DNA from: Phoronis ovalis
Lineage: Eukaryota > Phoronida > Phoronidae
NCBI GenBank assembly: GCA_028565635.1
Contig: JAOXYB010059834.1
Location: 4,915-18,328 of the forward strand
Direction: 5' to 3'
Length of the DNA stretch: 13,414 bases
A program made the translations under genes and the position numbers. The notes beneath the pieces are model-generated. The model had not been told where the DNA came from. It ran no database searches and saw nothing but the letters and a program-made list of their open reading frames with translations. Below, one piece after another: positions 1 to 8,609 of this stretch. The first letter of the stretch is position 1. Each line of letters starts with the position of its first letter.

Positions 1-1141
1 AAATGAAGAAAAAAACTTCAGTAATCAGGCTCCTACAACTACAGCATATCTGTCATATGTTCCACACATAGTATTAAAGCAAAATTAAATTGTCACATAA
101 GCACTGTCTGTGAATGAAGTTAACGTTCCAAAAAATTTTTAAACATTTACAAGTCAAAAACTGACAACAGAAATAACTGTGAGATTTGAAAAACAGTGTA
201 CACCCATGCATTAGGCATTCTGTAATAAGGTTTATTGATCATTGGAAACAATGACAACAGTTTATTTTTAACAACTTTCAAATTTAAACCAATCTTACGA
301 TCCCACGATTAAGGCACCTATCCTTGAGCTAGCAATTTCCACTACCAGAACCATTTAATTAGGCAAATCAATTCTCCATTTTGTTAATGTACACAATAAT
401 GTAAAAAAATTAGTGCAAGGATCAGTTTAGTTTTTAAATGACACAACGTAAATCAGACATTGTGCTTATGTGGTTTGTTAACGACATGCAGCTATTCACA
501 GACTGATGTTACCTCACTGTTTTGCTGTCTTCAGACCAAATTAGCCAACTTAAAGAAAATAGTAGGTGTTCAAGAATACTTCGTAAATATACATTATATT
601 AACAGGGTAAAATGCAGTCCCCATTTGCAGACCTTATTAATGAAGCTTGTGTGCTTAACCACTACCCAAGCAGCACACAAGATACAAAAATGTGCCACCT
701 TTATCTGACTAGAAATTCTTAAAAAAGCAACATGGATATGTCGTACAGCAACAATGGCAAGTTTTTAAGCATATTAAGTTAATGAATGCTGAGATGCACC
801 ACAGTTAATGACATCTAGCAAAGGGGACAGTAGTCTAAAAACTCTCTATCTGGAAGATCCTTCTATGCTAAGCTGCACTTCAAGTGGGTTTCTATCTCAG
901 CAGGGCACAAAATGAAATTTCTATAAGAACACTAATTTTATATCATCACACAACAGTAAGGAAGGAGTCAATTATGTAAGGGAACTTAAATAACTTAACT
1001 GGCTATTTTTTGGATATCTACTGATCAAATCTTATAAATCTAGGATAGGATTTAATTTTTGTCAGTAGCATTTCCAAAAATGCAGAATGATACAAATTTG
1101 CATCAAAGACTTTATATACATTTTATAGCTTACATTTTGTG

Positions 1142-1182
1142 TTGGGAGAAGAGTTAATGGTATATACTAATAACTCTCCCAA
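1142..1182. repeat. Short imperfect hairpin
   Basis: TTGGGA (1142-1147) pairs with TCCCAA (1177-1182), GAGTTA (1151-1156) with TAACTC (1171-1176), and TGGTA (1158-1162) with TACTA (1165-1169). Together they form a stem of about 16 pairs with a 3-nt bulge and a very tight loop. It is shorter than a typical pre-miRNA stem, and the flanks do not extend the pairing well. It could be a remnant of a foldback element. Confidence 0.5.
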
Positions 1183-1240
1183 TGTTTACATTCAGACACA
1201 ATAGGGCTGATACAAATGGATAAGCATTAAACAAAGACTT

Positions 1241-1402
1241 TTCCTGAACCTGGGCCTGTTCTGAGAAGACACGCCTCAAACCTGGGGCTGTTCTGAGACA
1301 ACTCTCCCCATAACCTGAGCCTGTTCTAGGAGAAGACCCCCCCCCCCGAACCTTGGCCCCTTTTGAGAAGAAACTTCCCTGAACCTCGGCCTGATCTGAA
1401 AA
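1241..1402. repeat. GC-rich minisatellite, about five copies of a 31-37 bp unit
   Basis: Five degenerate copies share the core GAACCTGGGCCTGTTCTGAG, with spacers such as AAGAC or AACTCTCC. Copies begin near 1245, 1277, 1311, 1347 and 1380. One spacer has expanded into a run of eleven C (1337-1347). The array is much richer in GC than its surroundings. It lies within the MON2 intron and has no coding potential that I recognise. Confidence 0.85.
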
Positions 1403-1423
1403 CTAAATGTGATTTAAATTACG

Positions 1424-1437
1424 CCACTAGGTGGCAG
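1424..1437 (+). promoter_or_regulatory. Candidate CTCF-binding motif
   Basis: CCACTAGGTGGCAG fits the published CTCF core (CCASYAGRKGGCRS) at every position. CTCF is conserved across most bilaterians and marks insulators and chromatin loops; that is family knowledge. The site lies in the MON2 intron about 215 bp from the exon and directly next to the GC-rich minisatellite. A looser look-alike, GACATCTAGTAGAGCAGG, occurs near 1569. Occupancy cannot be judged from sequence, and one 14-bp match could be chance. Confidence 0.5.
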
Positions 1438-1651
1438 CAGATACTACTGGGCTTTCCACCATCATGCAAAATGCATGCACTTGTATATTAGGCACATGAA
1501 ATTCATGTCTCACTATAGCAACAATAAGCCTGATGTCTTACTGATTGCACCCAAGATCAGGTACTAGTGACATCTAGTAGAGCAGGCCCCAATCTGAAAA
1601 CCACTCATTGCTATTGCAGTATACATAATTCATATTTCCTTCAGTACACAC

Positions 1652-1827
1652 CCTTGATCTTTTGTAACAGCTCCAATGACAGATAATATGAGAGGCCAAC
1701 CATCTCCCAGTGTTTCGCCATTATTGTGAAGTATTTGTAACACGCACTCCAGCTGTTTCTGTCTTATATCAGGATGGGAGATGACAGACATTTCTTGTAA
1801 AGGTGCCAACAGCAATGACTGCAATCG
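1652..1827 (-). CDS. MON2: MON2 homologue, next internal coding exon
   Basis: This minus-strand exon of 176 nt continues directly in phase 0 from the exon at 2754-2864. The acceptor is CTTTCTAG, then CGA TTG CAG (Arg-Leu-Gln). It encodes 58 codons plus two nucleotides (GG) and ends at a GTGTGT donor, so the next codon is split. Peptide landmarks are [26 protein letters not shown] and [14 protein letters not shown], ending at KDQG. These match the human MON2 segment with [24 protein letters not shown] and NDQG almost residue for residue. The codon split after DQG is consistent with the next human residue (E) starting a new exon. The segment is part of the helical-repeat body and no catalytic residues are expected. 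The join to the upstream exon falls at human QNQ/RLQ, which confirms the order. The following exon was not found in the window. Confidence 0.95.
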
Positions 1828-2753
1828 CTAGAAAGCATATAAATAATGACCACAATCAAGTATTATATTAACAATTGCAACAGCCATGTATTTGTCTTAT
1901 GTCGACGAGTAGCATTCCACAGTACACACTTGATTTTATGAGGTAGGCACAGATGCACGGCCAATTTTCATTACACTGGAGCAGGTCACTGTTGCGACAT
2001 AAATTTCATCAGTAGGACAAGATGATGATGGAGGTGATTGGTAATAGATTGTTAGAAACTAAGGCTATTACAGTTGGAATTCTTTGGCTTAACCAATTGC
2101 CATGAACAGGCTTCTAATTTTAAGAGAATGTCTTTTCATGAAGCATGAGTGCCTAATACAGATTTAAACAAATAATTGATTAAAAGCCATGTGGAGGTCA
2201 ACATTAGATTTAATTAATTTTCACTTTTATTGGTAATCTACTTGCTGAACAATACTTGCCAAATTTAATATGTATCATTACTACATACTGATGAATACTG
2301 GAAATAAATGTTTACAAATTTTCACCCCAATGTTCTTTAAAACTCAAGTGAAAATTAATAAATGCAGTCAAAAAACAGAACAAAACATTAAGCTCCCAAT
2401 CAATGCCTTCAATGTCATCTTGACATCCTCTTTACTGTTGGCAATTAACTAGTATGTTAAAAAGCAGGAAAGCTCCTCCCTCTCATTTATTTTATGATCA
2501 TCATATTAAGACAATAACATATATACTAGCACAAGCTATCAGAGAATACTACTAGCTTCCTATACAACTGTTTTCAGCTGTTTGCCAAATTTAATTACAT
2601 TTCGAAATGTATATAAGCCAAATTTAACTCCCAAACACTAATTTAACATTGACACTAATGACTTTTTAAGTAGATTTTTAATTACACTAATTTGTTTTTG
2701 TATGAAATTACTAAACATTTTCTTAAATGTTTGTGTGTTATACACTAACATAC
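1828..2753 (-). other. MON2 intron between the two recognised exons (926 bp)
   Basis: The boundaries are fixed by the donor at 2753-2752 and the acceptor at 1829-1828 on the minus strand. The interior is AT-rich and I see no repeat, RNA gene or conserved coding stretch. The open frame at 2270-2452 on the plus strand is low-complexity and looks like chance. Confidence 0.85.
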
Positions 2754-2864
2754 CAAGTTCTCATGTAATGGAGGATCATATTTATATTCCATAGCAGCCT
2801 TGATCAATGAAGTTATAGCCTCGGCCCCCCATGATCGCATGCCTTGGTGAGGATGCTGACATAC
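2754..2864 (-). CDS. MON2: MON2 homologue, internal coding exon (upstream of the two found)
   Basis: Read on the minus strand, this exon is 37 complete codons, phase 0 at both ends. It is preceded by an acceptor (TTTCTTTGTAG) and followed by a donor (GTATGT). The peptide starts VCQHPHQGMRSWGAEA and continues through TSLIKAAMEYKYDPPL. I recognise it as the MON2 segment that in human begins VCQHP and has the TSLIKAG...DPPL core, roughly residues 870-910 of about 1,700. MON2 (yeast Mon2/Ysl2) is a large helical-repeat scaffold at the trans-Golgi and endosomes. It is related to the BIG/GBF Arf exchange factors but lacks a catalytic Sec7 domain, and it works with Dopey and a P4-ATPase flippase in endosome-to-Golgi recycling. 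Those functions are family knowledge. There are no stops or frameshifts and both splice sites are canonical, so the gene appears functional. Confidence 0.93.
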
Positions 2865-3709
2865 CTACAAAGAAACATATAAAAAATTAATGTATCATCA
2901 CTTGATTAGATATACATTATTAGTTTCCTTTGATATGAATAATTCTGATGTCCGCCAGCCATAGTTTTTTGGTACTTCTAGAGCTGTATGCGAAATGGTC
3001 AAGAAACACACAAAAGCCACCAGATTTATATCTCATCTATTCAGCTTCAAAATTGGATGTTTCATATTTATACAAATTATATAAGGAAAATTATTAAAAT
3101 GCTATTTATAACAGCTTAATAGCCTTAAACATACCCAGTTCAACACATAATATCATATTTTCAGTGCAATTATGTGCTCTGCTACAAAAATTACATATTT
3201 CGCTTCTACAAACTTACAGCTTGAATAACAAATAAAATCAAAAATATACTTTTTTGAATTCTACTATGTTTTAATCAGAATTTAAAGTAAAATTGTATCA
3301 GAATAAACATTCAATACCAAAAAAAAAAGTTTAGATTTTGCAACTTAAGTTGGTTATATTACTTTATCACATTACATTTTGTTTATACTACAAACATCTA
3401 TCATTTCATATGTAACTTGTAACTTTAAAATTATAGTTTTTTTATCTAGCTTTGGTTAACTATGTACATCATTTTACACCATGTCAGGTAGCATAAAGGC
3501 ATCCTCATTTCCATAGATTAATTACATTTAAGACCCTTCCGCGACTGTCACTTTGGAAAGTAATAAATAAAAAAACTGTGACTGAGAGCAAAATTAAATG
3601 TTAAACATTGAAATACTCATTTGACTAACATGCAAGTATCACACCTGCTCCCAGATATTTCACTATTGATAATGAACCACACTATGGTGCACAAAGAGAT
3701 ATACAGAAT

Positions 3710-3970
3710 CAGGGTGTGATGAATGTGGTCTGAGTACCGGGGGTGAGGCCATGGTAAAAAAACCTTAACCCATGTAAAAACTGCATTTCATAAATATACC
3801 CCAGGGTACAATATTTATATGAAAATACACAACTCATGGGAGAAAAAAAATTAAAATGTACCCCCATGGCAAAAGCGGTAAAGAAAATCCTGGAAAATTA
3901 CACTAAAAAATGTGACACCCTGCAGTAAATAATTTTTTATTGAAAAAATTACCCCCATGGTAAAATTTTA
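3710..3970. repeat. Degenerate C-rich interspersed repeat with CCATGGTAAAA motifs
   Basis: CCATGGTAAAA or close variants recur at 3749, 3769 (CCCATGTAAAAA), 3861 (CCCCCATGGCAAAA) and 3952 (CCCCCATGGTAAAA), separated by A-rich filler. An 8-bp inverted pair, CAGGGTGT (3710-3717) and ACACCCTG (3915-3922), brackets much of it. This may be an old transposable-element fragment; the family is not identified. Confidence 0.45.
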
Positions 3971-5003
3971 TTGGTCACCGTGATAGCAGTACCCCCCAGG
4001 TCTGCGTCCAATAACCAGAACATTTTTCCTTTAGCAACTGTCATATAGCATTTGTTTAATTGTACAGAGTTGTTTAGTACATAGATCACACATTCAACAA
4101 GTCTCCCAGGTGTTTCTGTCTAATTGTGTCACTCTAGATCTCAAGAAAAAATGCCAGTACTACATGCACAATGGTGGTATAGGTACAATGGTATTTACTT
4201 ACAGATAACATGATATAACACATTTTATTCACATTTTGTCAGGTATCTGAAGGTAATAGAATATGCAAAAACTTGATCCCTATTCTTTCAGTCATCGAGT
4301 CACGAATTTCAGTTTGTGGTGAATAAAGAAGATCATGTCAAAAATATTATATATTATAAAAAAGAAACTGATAAACTAGTATTATACAGGATGTCACAAA
4401 ATAAACAGAAGACTCCAAACACTTTTTATGAAATTTTGACTTGTTTTTAGTTTGACAAAAAAATCTACTTAATTTTTCCAACTCCTTATTTTCTACTGTA
4501 GCTAAAATGCTCATTTGTAGCTTAATATAGCAAATGCTTGCTCAATTTTACTACGGTAAGTGTTCTTCAAAACCTATCTAAAAAGCTAAAGTAAAAATCA
4601 AAACAAACATAAAGATGTTTTTTTGGGATATTATTAGCATTCCCACCAAAGAATGTATTATTGCAGCAATGCAACTTTTTTACATTATAACAACAAAGAT
4701 ATGTCTCAGGATGTACTTGAACAGTAAGCAAGCTTTCTTGAGAAAATTTGGATGTAGTTACACATTGTTATCAGAGTCAGGGCTCATTTGGATTTCTAAG
4801 GAGAATTTTGGACCAAATTATGGTGCTGTTTCTATGTTGGCTACCAAGTGCAAGGAATAAAGTAAAAATCAAAACAGTGTTAGGTTCTTGAAAACATTAT
4901 TGAGCTTATTTTTGAACTATAAAAATTGCTTTATCATTGCAATGGGAATGAAGAAATGTTCTGTTTATTTCGTGCCACCATGTCTAGGGGGAAATTATCC
5001 TTG

Positions 5004-5071
5004 ATGCCATAGCTTATTCCAGTGCTGTGCACTTCCAATGCCAATGCTTATTCCAGACTGTGCACTTCTTA
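5004..5071. repeat. Tandem duplication of a 34-bp unit
   Basis: Two adjacent copies (5004-5037 and 5038-5071) share ATGCC, GCTTATTCCAG and CTGTGCACTTC, with a few substitutions. They have no associated gene. Confidence 0.8.
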
Positions 5072-5292
5072 TTACGAATAAACTCAGGCATACCTAAGAG
5101 TACAACAGAACCTAGACACCTAGTGGGATAAAACACTGTTTTGCTCCCAGATAAATGATTGCTTTACCCACGCTGCAACAACATGACACCGTTTTTGTTT
5201 TACAATTAAACTCAACTGAGGTTAGCACCTCTAACAGTACAACCGACCTTGTATAAGTACCTGATATAACACGCATGAATTATTACGAGTAA

Positions 5293-5423
5293 AGGTAAAC
5301 AAATAAAATTGGTATTTTATTATTTCCAAGATTTATTAAATTGGTGGGTGTGAGTGACGTTATTAACTAGGAAATAATAAAATACCAATTTTATTTTTTT
5401 AAGTGGGCGAGCTTTGTTTACCT
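5293..5423. repeat. Long inverted repeat / hairpin element
   Basis: A perfect 27-bp arm (5301-5327, containing AAATTGGTATTTTATTATTT) is reverse-complemented at 5370-5396, with a loop of 42 nt. Outer arms AGGTAAAC (5293-5300) and GTTTACCT (5416-5423) extend the pairing after a small insertion on the right side. The size of about 130 bp and the paired ends suggest a miniature inverted-repeat element of unknown family. A clear target-site duplication was not seen. Confidence 0.8.
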
Positions 5424-5727
5424 AAAACATTTCCCTTTTATCATATGATAACAAATTGATTTAAACAATTTATTTTTGATGTACATATAAAATTAATATT
5501 CTGACCTTGTTTTAAGACAATGTGAGGTTTTTAAATTTTGAGTTGTCACGCAGAGCAGATCATAACAAATGATAAAAAATTTTCCCCACGCTTTCACTGG
5601 GGTATTGTAATTTACTTCACTAACTGGTAATTCTATCAAAAACACACTGATTTAAAAAAGGATTGCATTTATTCTGTCATATTGCGCACTTTAATAATTC
5701 AATCAATTTTTTAAAATTTTATTTGTT

Positions 5728-5825
5728 CAGTCCTGCACCTATACCGTTTAAAACTTTCATATTTTATGATTTCTTACTTCTCAAATTTCATGTCATATCT
5801 TAGGTTCGTTTATAGATTCTCAAAC
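5728..5825 (-). mobile_element. Diverged copy of a roughly 100-bp terminal-repeat element (left, inverted)
   Basis: Read in reverse complement, this stretch aligns with 6548-6663. It shares CTATAAACGAA near one end, a middle with AAATTTGA and AGTAAGAA, and the block AATATGAAAGTTTTAAACG near the other end. The ends resemble the GTGTCAGAGYCTATA terminal repeats of the right copy but are eroded. It is probably a second insertion of the same short non-autonomous element, in opposite orientation. Confidence 0.6.
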
Positions 5826-5880
5826 ATCTTGAATCTAATCCCAACCCGTCAATCAAGTTGAAAACACCGCCCAACTAAAG

Positions 5881-6034
5881 TAGCCAATCACAACACGCAG
5901 CATAATTTCCTTCAACCAATGAAATAATTAGCTTCTTGTAAAAACTGGCACATACGCAGTGCGTATAGTTTGCTTCGAGATGCACACTAGCCAATAATAA
6001 ACATATATTCTTATGAAGTGCGATACTGAACAAA
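5881..6034 (+). promoter_or_regulatory. Promoter-like region with three CCAAT boxes and a palindrome
   Basis: CCAAT pentamers occur at 5884-5888, 5916-5920 and 5991-5995, all in plus orientation, upstream of an ATG with a good start context at 6035 (AACAAAATGG). A perfect palindrome with a one-base centre, ATACGCA-G-TGCGTAT, sits at 5952-5966. CpG dinucleotides are clearly more frequent here and in the following exon than in the flanking kilobases. There is no obvious TATA box. The elements are seen directly; promoter function is inferred. Confidence 0.4.
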
Positions 6035-6188
6035 ATGGTTGCTCCCATGAAAGTATGCGATCATTTTGCAGAGCCGCCTGTAAAACCCCGGAAAACAATG
6101 TACCAAGTCAAAAAGATATGTGTTTTGAATTTTGGGACTGATAAGGTCCAACTTCGGCGAAATTTCAGAAACATAATTCAGCGCCAAG
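6035..6188 (+). CDS. Candidate first coding exon, unknown protein
   Basis: An ATG in strong context (AAAATGG) opens a frame that begins MVAPMKVCDHFAEPPVKP and includes MYQVKKICVLNFGTDKVQL, a basic peptide. After 51 codons plus one base it meets a near-perfect splice donor, CAAG|GTGAGC (GT at 6189-6190). If unspliced, the frame runs on to a TGA at 6230-6232, giving 65 residues. No signal peptide, membrane segment or family that I know is visible. The CCAAT boxes and CpG enrichment upstream, the start context and the donor together favour a real exon. It lies on the strand opposite MON2 and may be nested in a MON2 intron. It could also be a chance frame in a GC-richer patch. Downstream exons were not found. 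Confidence 0.35.
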
Positions 6189-6400
6189 GTGAGCACAGTA
6201 GAAAATTAGTCGCGGACAAAGCTTGGTACTGAGGAACTGGAGTTCAACTTGAACCTGACCAGCGATGAGATAATCGTATGGAAATGTTTCACGAAAATTG
6301 TACACAAATAACTGGAGATACGAGATGAACTACATGCATTGTTTAAGGCAAGAAATCATTTTAAAACACGTTCACAACCGACTTAACAAACCAAAACAGA
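6189..6400. other. Sequence after the candidate exon; imperfect nuclear-receptor-like palindrome
   Basis: If the donor is used, this is intron. A palindrome GTTCAA-C-TTGAAC lies at 6242-6254. It can be read as two inverted half sites (AGTTCA and TGAACC) with a 3-bp spacer, reminiscent of steroid-receptor elements. This is weak and there is no supporting context. Nothing else stands out. Confidence 0.25.
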
Positions 6401-6492
6401 TTATAAGGAGTAAATATCTACATCAGTTCTCATTGGCTACCACACTAGGTTATAAGGAGTACACATCCACATAGGTTCTCATTGGCTACCAC
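6401..6492. repeat. Tandem pair of 43-bp modules each ending ATTGGCTACCAC
   Basis: Copies at 6401-6443 and 6450-6492 share TTATAAGGAGTA at the left and TTCTCATTGGCTACCAC at the right. Each carries ATTGG (6432-6436, 6481-6485), a CCAAT box on the minus strand, and on that strand a CTTATAA follows about 25 bp downstream. They might be duplicated minus-strand promoter modules or a plain tandem duplication. Confidence 0.75.
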
Positions 6493-6547
6493 TTGCTTCT
6501 AGTTCTGGAAGCGTATTGAGGCGGAAGATCAAACGCTTGTTCGATTT

Positions 6548-6663
6548 GTGTCAGAGTCTATAAACGAAGCTACAGTAAGATATAAAATTTGAATTTAGAG
6601 GTAAGAAGTGGTAAAATATGAAAGTTTTAAACGATATAAGCCGAGATGTATAGGCTCTGACAC
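6548..6663 (+). mobile_element. Short element with 15-bp terminal inverted repeats (right copy)
   Basis: GTGTCAGAGTCTATA (6548-6562) is matched in reverse complement by TATAGGCTCTGACAC (6649-6663) with a single mismatch, giving a 116-bp unit. It contains no coding sequence. A diverged inverted copy lies at 5728-5825. This fits a miniature inverted-repeat element of undetermined superfamily; a target-site duplication is not obvious. Confidence 0.65.
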
Positions 6664-6820
6664 TCAGGGTGGTCCTTCATTTCTGTTGCTTAATTAAATT
6701 TTCCAATGTCAATCACTCCAACTATTTGAAAAATTCCCGAGATGGGATGAAATAGGATGAAAACTTATCTTTAATTATTGGTACAATGTGAAGAATAGTT
6801 TGCTTTTACTGGGGCAATTA

Positions 6821-7084
6821 CAGTAGGTTTCCGAGCTATGCTCTCCCGATAAAGTACTAAATATACTAGTTTGTGACAGTTACTCAGGTTTTTCTGACGT
6901 CATTTTACCACATCAAAAAACCATTATTTTGTATATACGCAAGAACATAACTCGGAAACCTACTCCCGATAAAGTCCTAAATATACTGGTTTGTGACAGT
7001 TGCTCAGATTTTGCTGATGTCATTTTACCGCATCACAAACCAGTATTTTGTATACACGGAAGAGCATAAATCGGAAACCTACTA
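6821..7084. mobile_element. Tc1/mariner-like miniature element with a tandemly duplicated core
   Basis: Ends are CAGTAGGTTTCCGA (left) and TCGGAAACCTACTA (right). The 22-bp stretches at 6823-6844 and 7061-7082 match as inverted repeats at 20 of 22 positions. A TA dinucleotide flanks each end (6819-6820 and 7085-7086), as expected for Tc1/mariner insertion. Inside, two tandem copies of a 119-120 bp unit (6845-6964 and 6965-7083) both start CCCGATAAAGT and end CGGAAACCTACT. The second copy has a perfect internal 14-bp inverted repeat (6983-6996 with 7033-7046) that is degraded in the first. There is no transposase, so any movement would need one supplied in trans. Confidence 0.75.
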
Positions 7085-7473
7085 TAACATGACAGCATCT
7101 TTACTTTTTTATGGATCACAACATGTACACCCACATACTCCACTAATAGTTTTGAACCTAAGCCATGGAAATATAAGTAAACGCAATATGTCATCAGCAG
7201 TATTCAATACAATAATGGTGCCATGTTCAATAATAAAACTATTTTCTAATCAGACTAATATAAAAATACACTGTAGATTATATTGTTTCCAGATACAAAC
7301 AAATATGATACCTAATGCGGGAGAGTAGAAGTGACCTGAATTGTTTACAAAATGAATCACATCAACACTGCAGAAGGGTTTCTCAAAAAAGTAGACATTG
7401 ATCTTTAACTCCTGTATGTTATCATGTAAGTAGATGTTTTCAAACTTGTCAGCAAAAAAAAAACAAATCACAA

Positions 7474-7577
7474 AACGACTAATGTCAAGAGAAATCAATA
7501 AAAATCATTAATCGGAAAAAAATTATTATACCACAAACTTGGATAATCTTTTTTATTTGCTAATGACATTAGTCGTT
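7474..7577. repeat. Perfect 14-bp inverted repeat bracketing about 76 bp
   Basis: AACGACTAATGTCA (7474-7487) and its exact reverse complement TGACATTAGTCGTT (7564-7577) enclose AT-rich sequence. They may be the ends of a very small foldback element of about 104 bp. Pairing does not obviously continue outward. Confidence 0.7.
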
Positions 7578-8587
7578 ACAAGTTATGAATAATATTTTTC
7601 ATTAAAAGTTAAAATATTCCTTATAAGAACTTAGGGCCAAAGGAGTTTTGCAGACAACAACATAAGCATAATTATTTTAAATGACTGGTGATTCTTATGG
7701 TGTATTCACGGAATTCACAAAAACAACAAAGGTTTTGAATCTACGGTAATTCATTTCGTGATTTTTGGCTGGATATTGATACATATTTAGTTTATTTTTA
7801 TCTTAAACATTTCCATTATGAATGTAATTTTACTTTGTATGACTGAATTTTATAAAATGTGTCCACAATTTCATTTCCTTTTCTGGAAAAATACTGCATT
7901 TTCCAAAAAAATAATGTCTGCTGCTATTTCAACATTTTGATTTCAGCAGACAATGATACAATCTGTATAATCACCATTAAGAGATCCTTATCATCCCAGG
8001 ATCTACTGTTGTTCTTAGCTGATACAAAAATAGTAAATGAAAAGTTAAGAATGCTTAGATAGACAGACAATAATTAAGTTATTAATAAGACACAGCATTT
8101 AACACCAGATTTGAAAAAGATATGAAAAGTCAATTATTACTAAAATATTACAAATGTTTGTACAATGTAAAATATCTAAAATTCTGAACAAACTGAGAAC
8201 AATGAATAATTTATATATAATTATTATTTATTTTTTTAATAAAAGAATTTAATTAAATTATTGCAAAACTATTTCGATCTGTCTTTATGCAATTTTCTCG
8301 GACATTTTTAAAACTCACTTTCATCTAGAAGATAAACATGCATTATTTTAATAACATGCAGCTGCAGTAAATTTTCAAAGGTAGCTAATGTTATTTTAAT
8401 TTAGCTGTGCAAGTTTATCTATTTAAAATCATCACAGTGTGTAGGCTTCGTTATATTATTACTTTCAACCAGTTTCCCTGTTTATATAGTCGCACAGAGA
8501 AGTATGCATCAGCTATGTTATATTGCACAATTTCATGGTACAGACCGATACAGACAGAAGCAATGTTTCTTTTAGGTATGCAGTATG

Positions 8588-8609
8588 TGTAATACTTTTA
8601 AGTATTACA
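8588..8609. repeat. Compact perfect hairpin (9-bp stem, 4-nt loop)
   Basis: TGTAATACT (8588-8596) pairs perfectly with AGTATTACA (8601-8609) around the loop TTTA. There is no T-run or gene nearby that would suggest a terminator role. Confidence 0.65.

Larger units (their letters stand above)
1..1651 (-). other. MON2 intron downstream of the second exon (incomplete)
   Basis: The donor at 1651-1650 opens an intron that runs to the left edge of the window. I looked for the next expected MON2 segment (in human it reads ESLIRTAFQCLQ, then LWNISDYF) and saw nothing like it, so the acceptor probably lies outside. The stretch contains a GC-rich minisatellite, a CTCF-type motif and a hairpin, listed separately. 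An 82-codon plus-strand open frame at 460-708 has no recognisable domain and is not called as a gene. Confidence 0.6.
2865..5292. other. AT-rich stretch with no recognised gene, probably MON2 intron
   Basis: This follows (upstream in the gene) the acceptor of the 2754-2864 exon. I searched the minus strand for the preceding MON2 segment (human RIEILWRPLTGHLLE) and found nothing convincing. It contains C-rich CCATGG-type repeats and a 34-bp tandem duplication, listed separately. The 81-codon plus-strand frame at 4615-4860 has no recognisable domain and no promoter or splice context that I trust. Confidence 0.55.

Noticed and set aside
295-345. GGATCGTAAGATTGG-like stretch on the minus strand resembling a tRNA-derived SINE head
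   Set aside because: No A-box and B-box pair at proper spacing and no cloverleaf could be formed by eye.
460-708. 82-codon plus-strand open frame
   Set aside because: No recognisable domain, no splice or promoter context, cysteine/threonine-rich composition typical of chance translation, and it lies antisense in a MON2 intron.
4615-4860. 81-codon plus-strand open frame
   Set aside because: Reads like hydrophobic chance sequence; no family recognised and no supporting signals.
6011-6196. 61-codon minus-strand open frame
   Set aside because: It is the antisense shadow of the candidate plus-strand exon at 6035-6188, which has better start and splice signals.
6993-7328. 111-codon plus-strand open frame, the longest in the window
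   Set aside because: Starts inside the second unit of the miniature element and reads into AT-rich DNA; no domain, so most likely fortuitous.
7250-7498. 82-codon minus-strand open frame
   Set aside because: Overlaps the frame above antisense, low-complexity, ends in an A-run; no domain.
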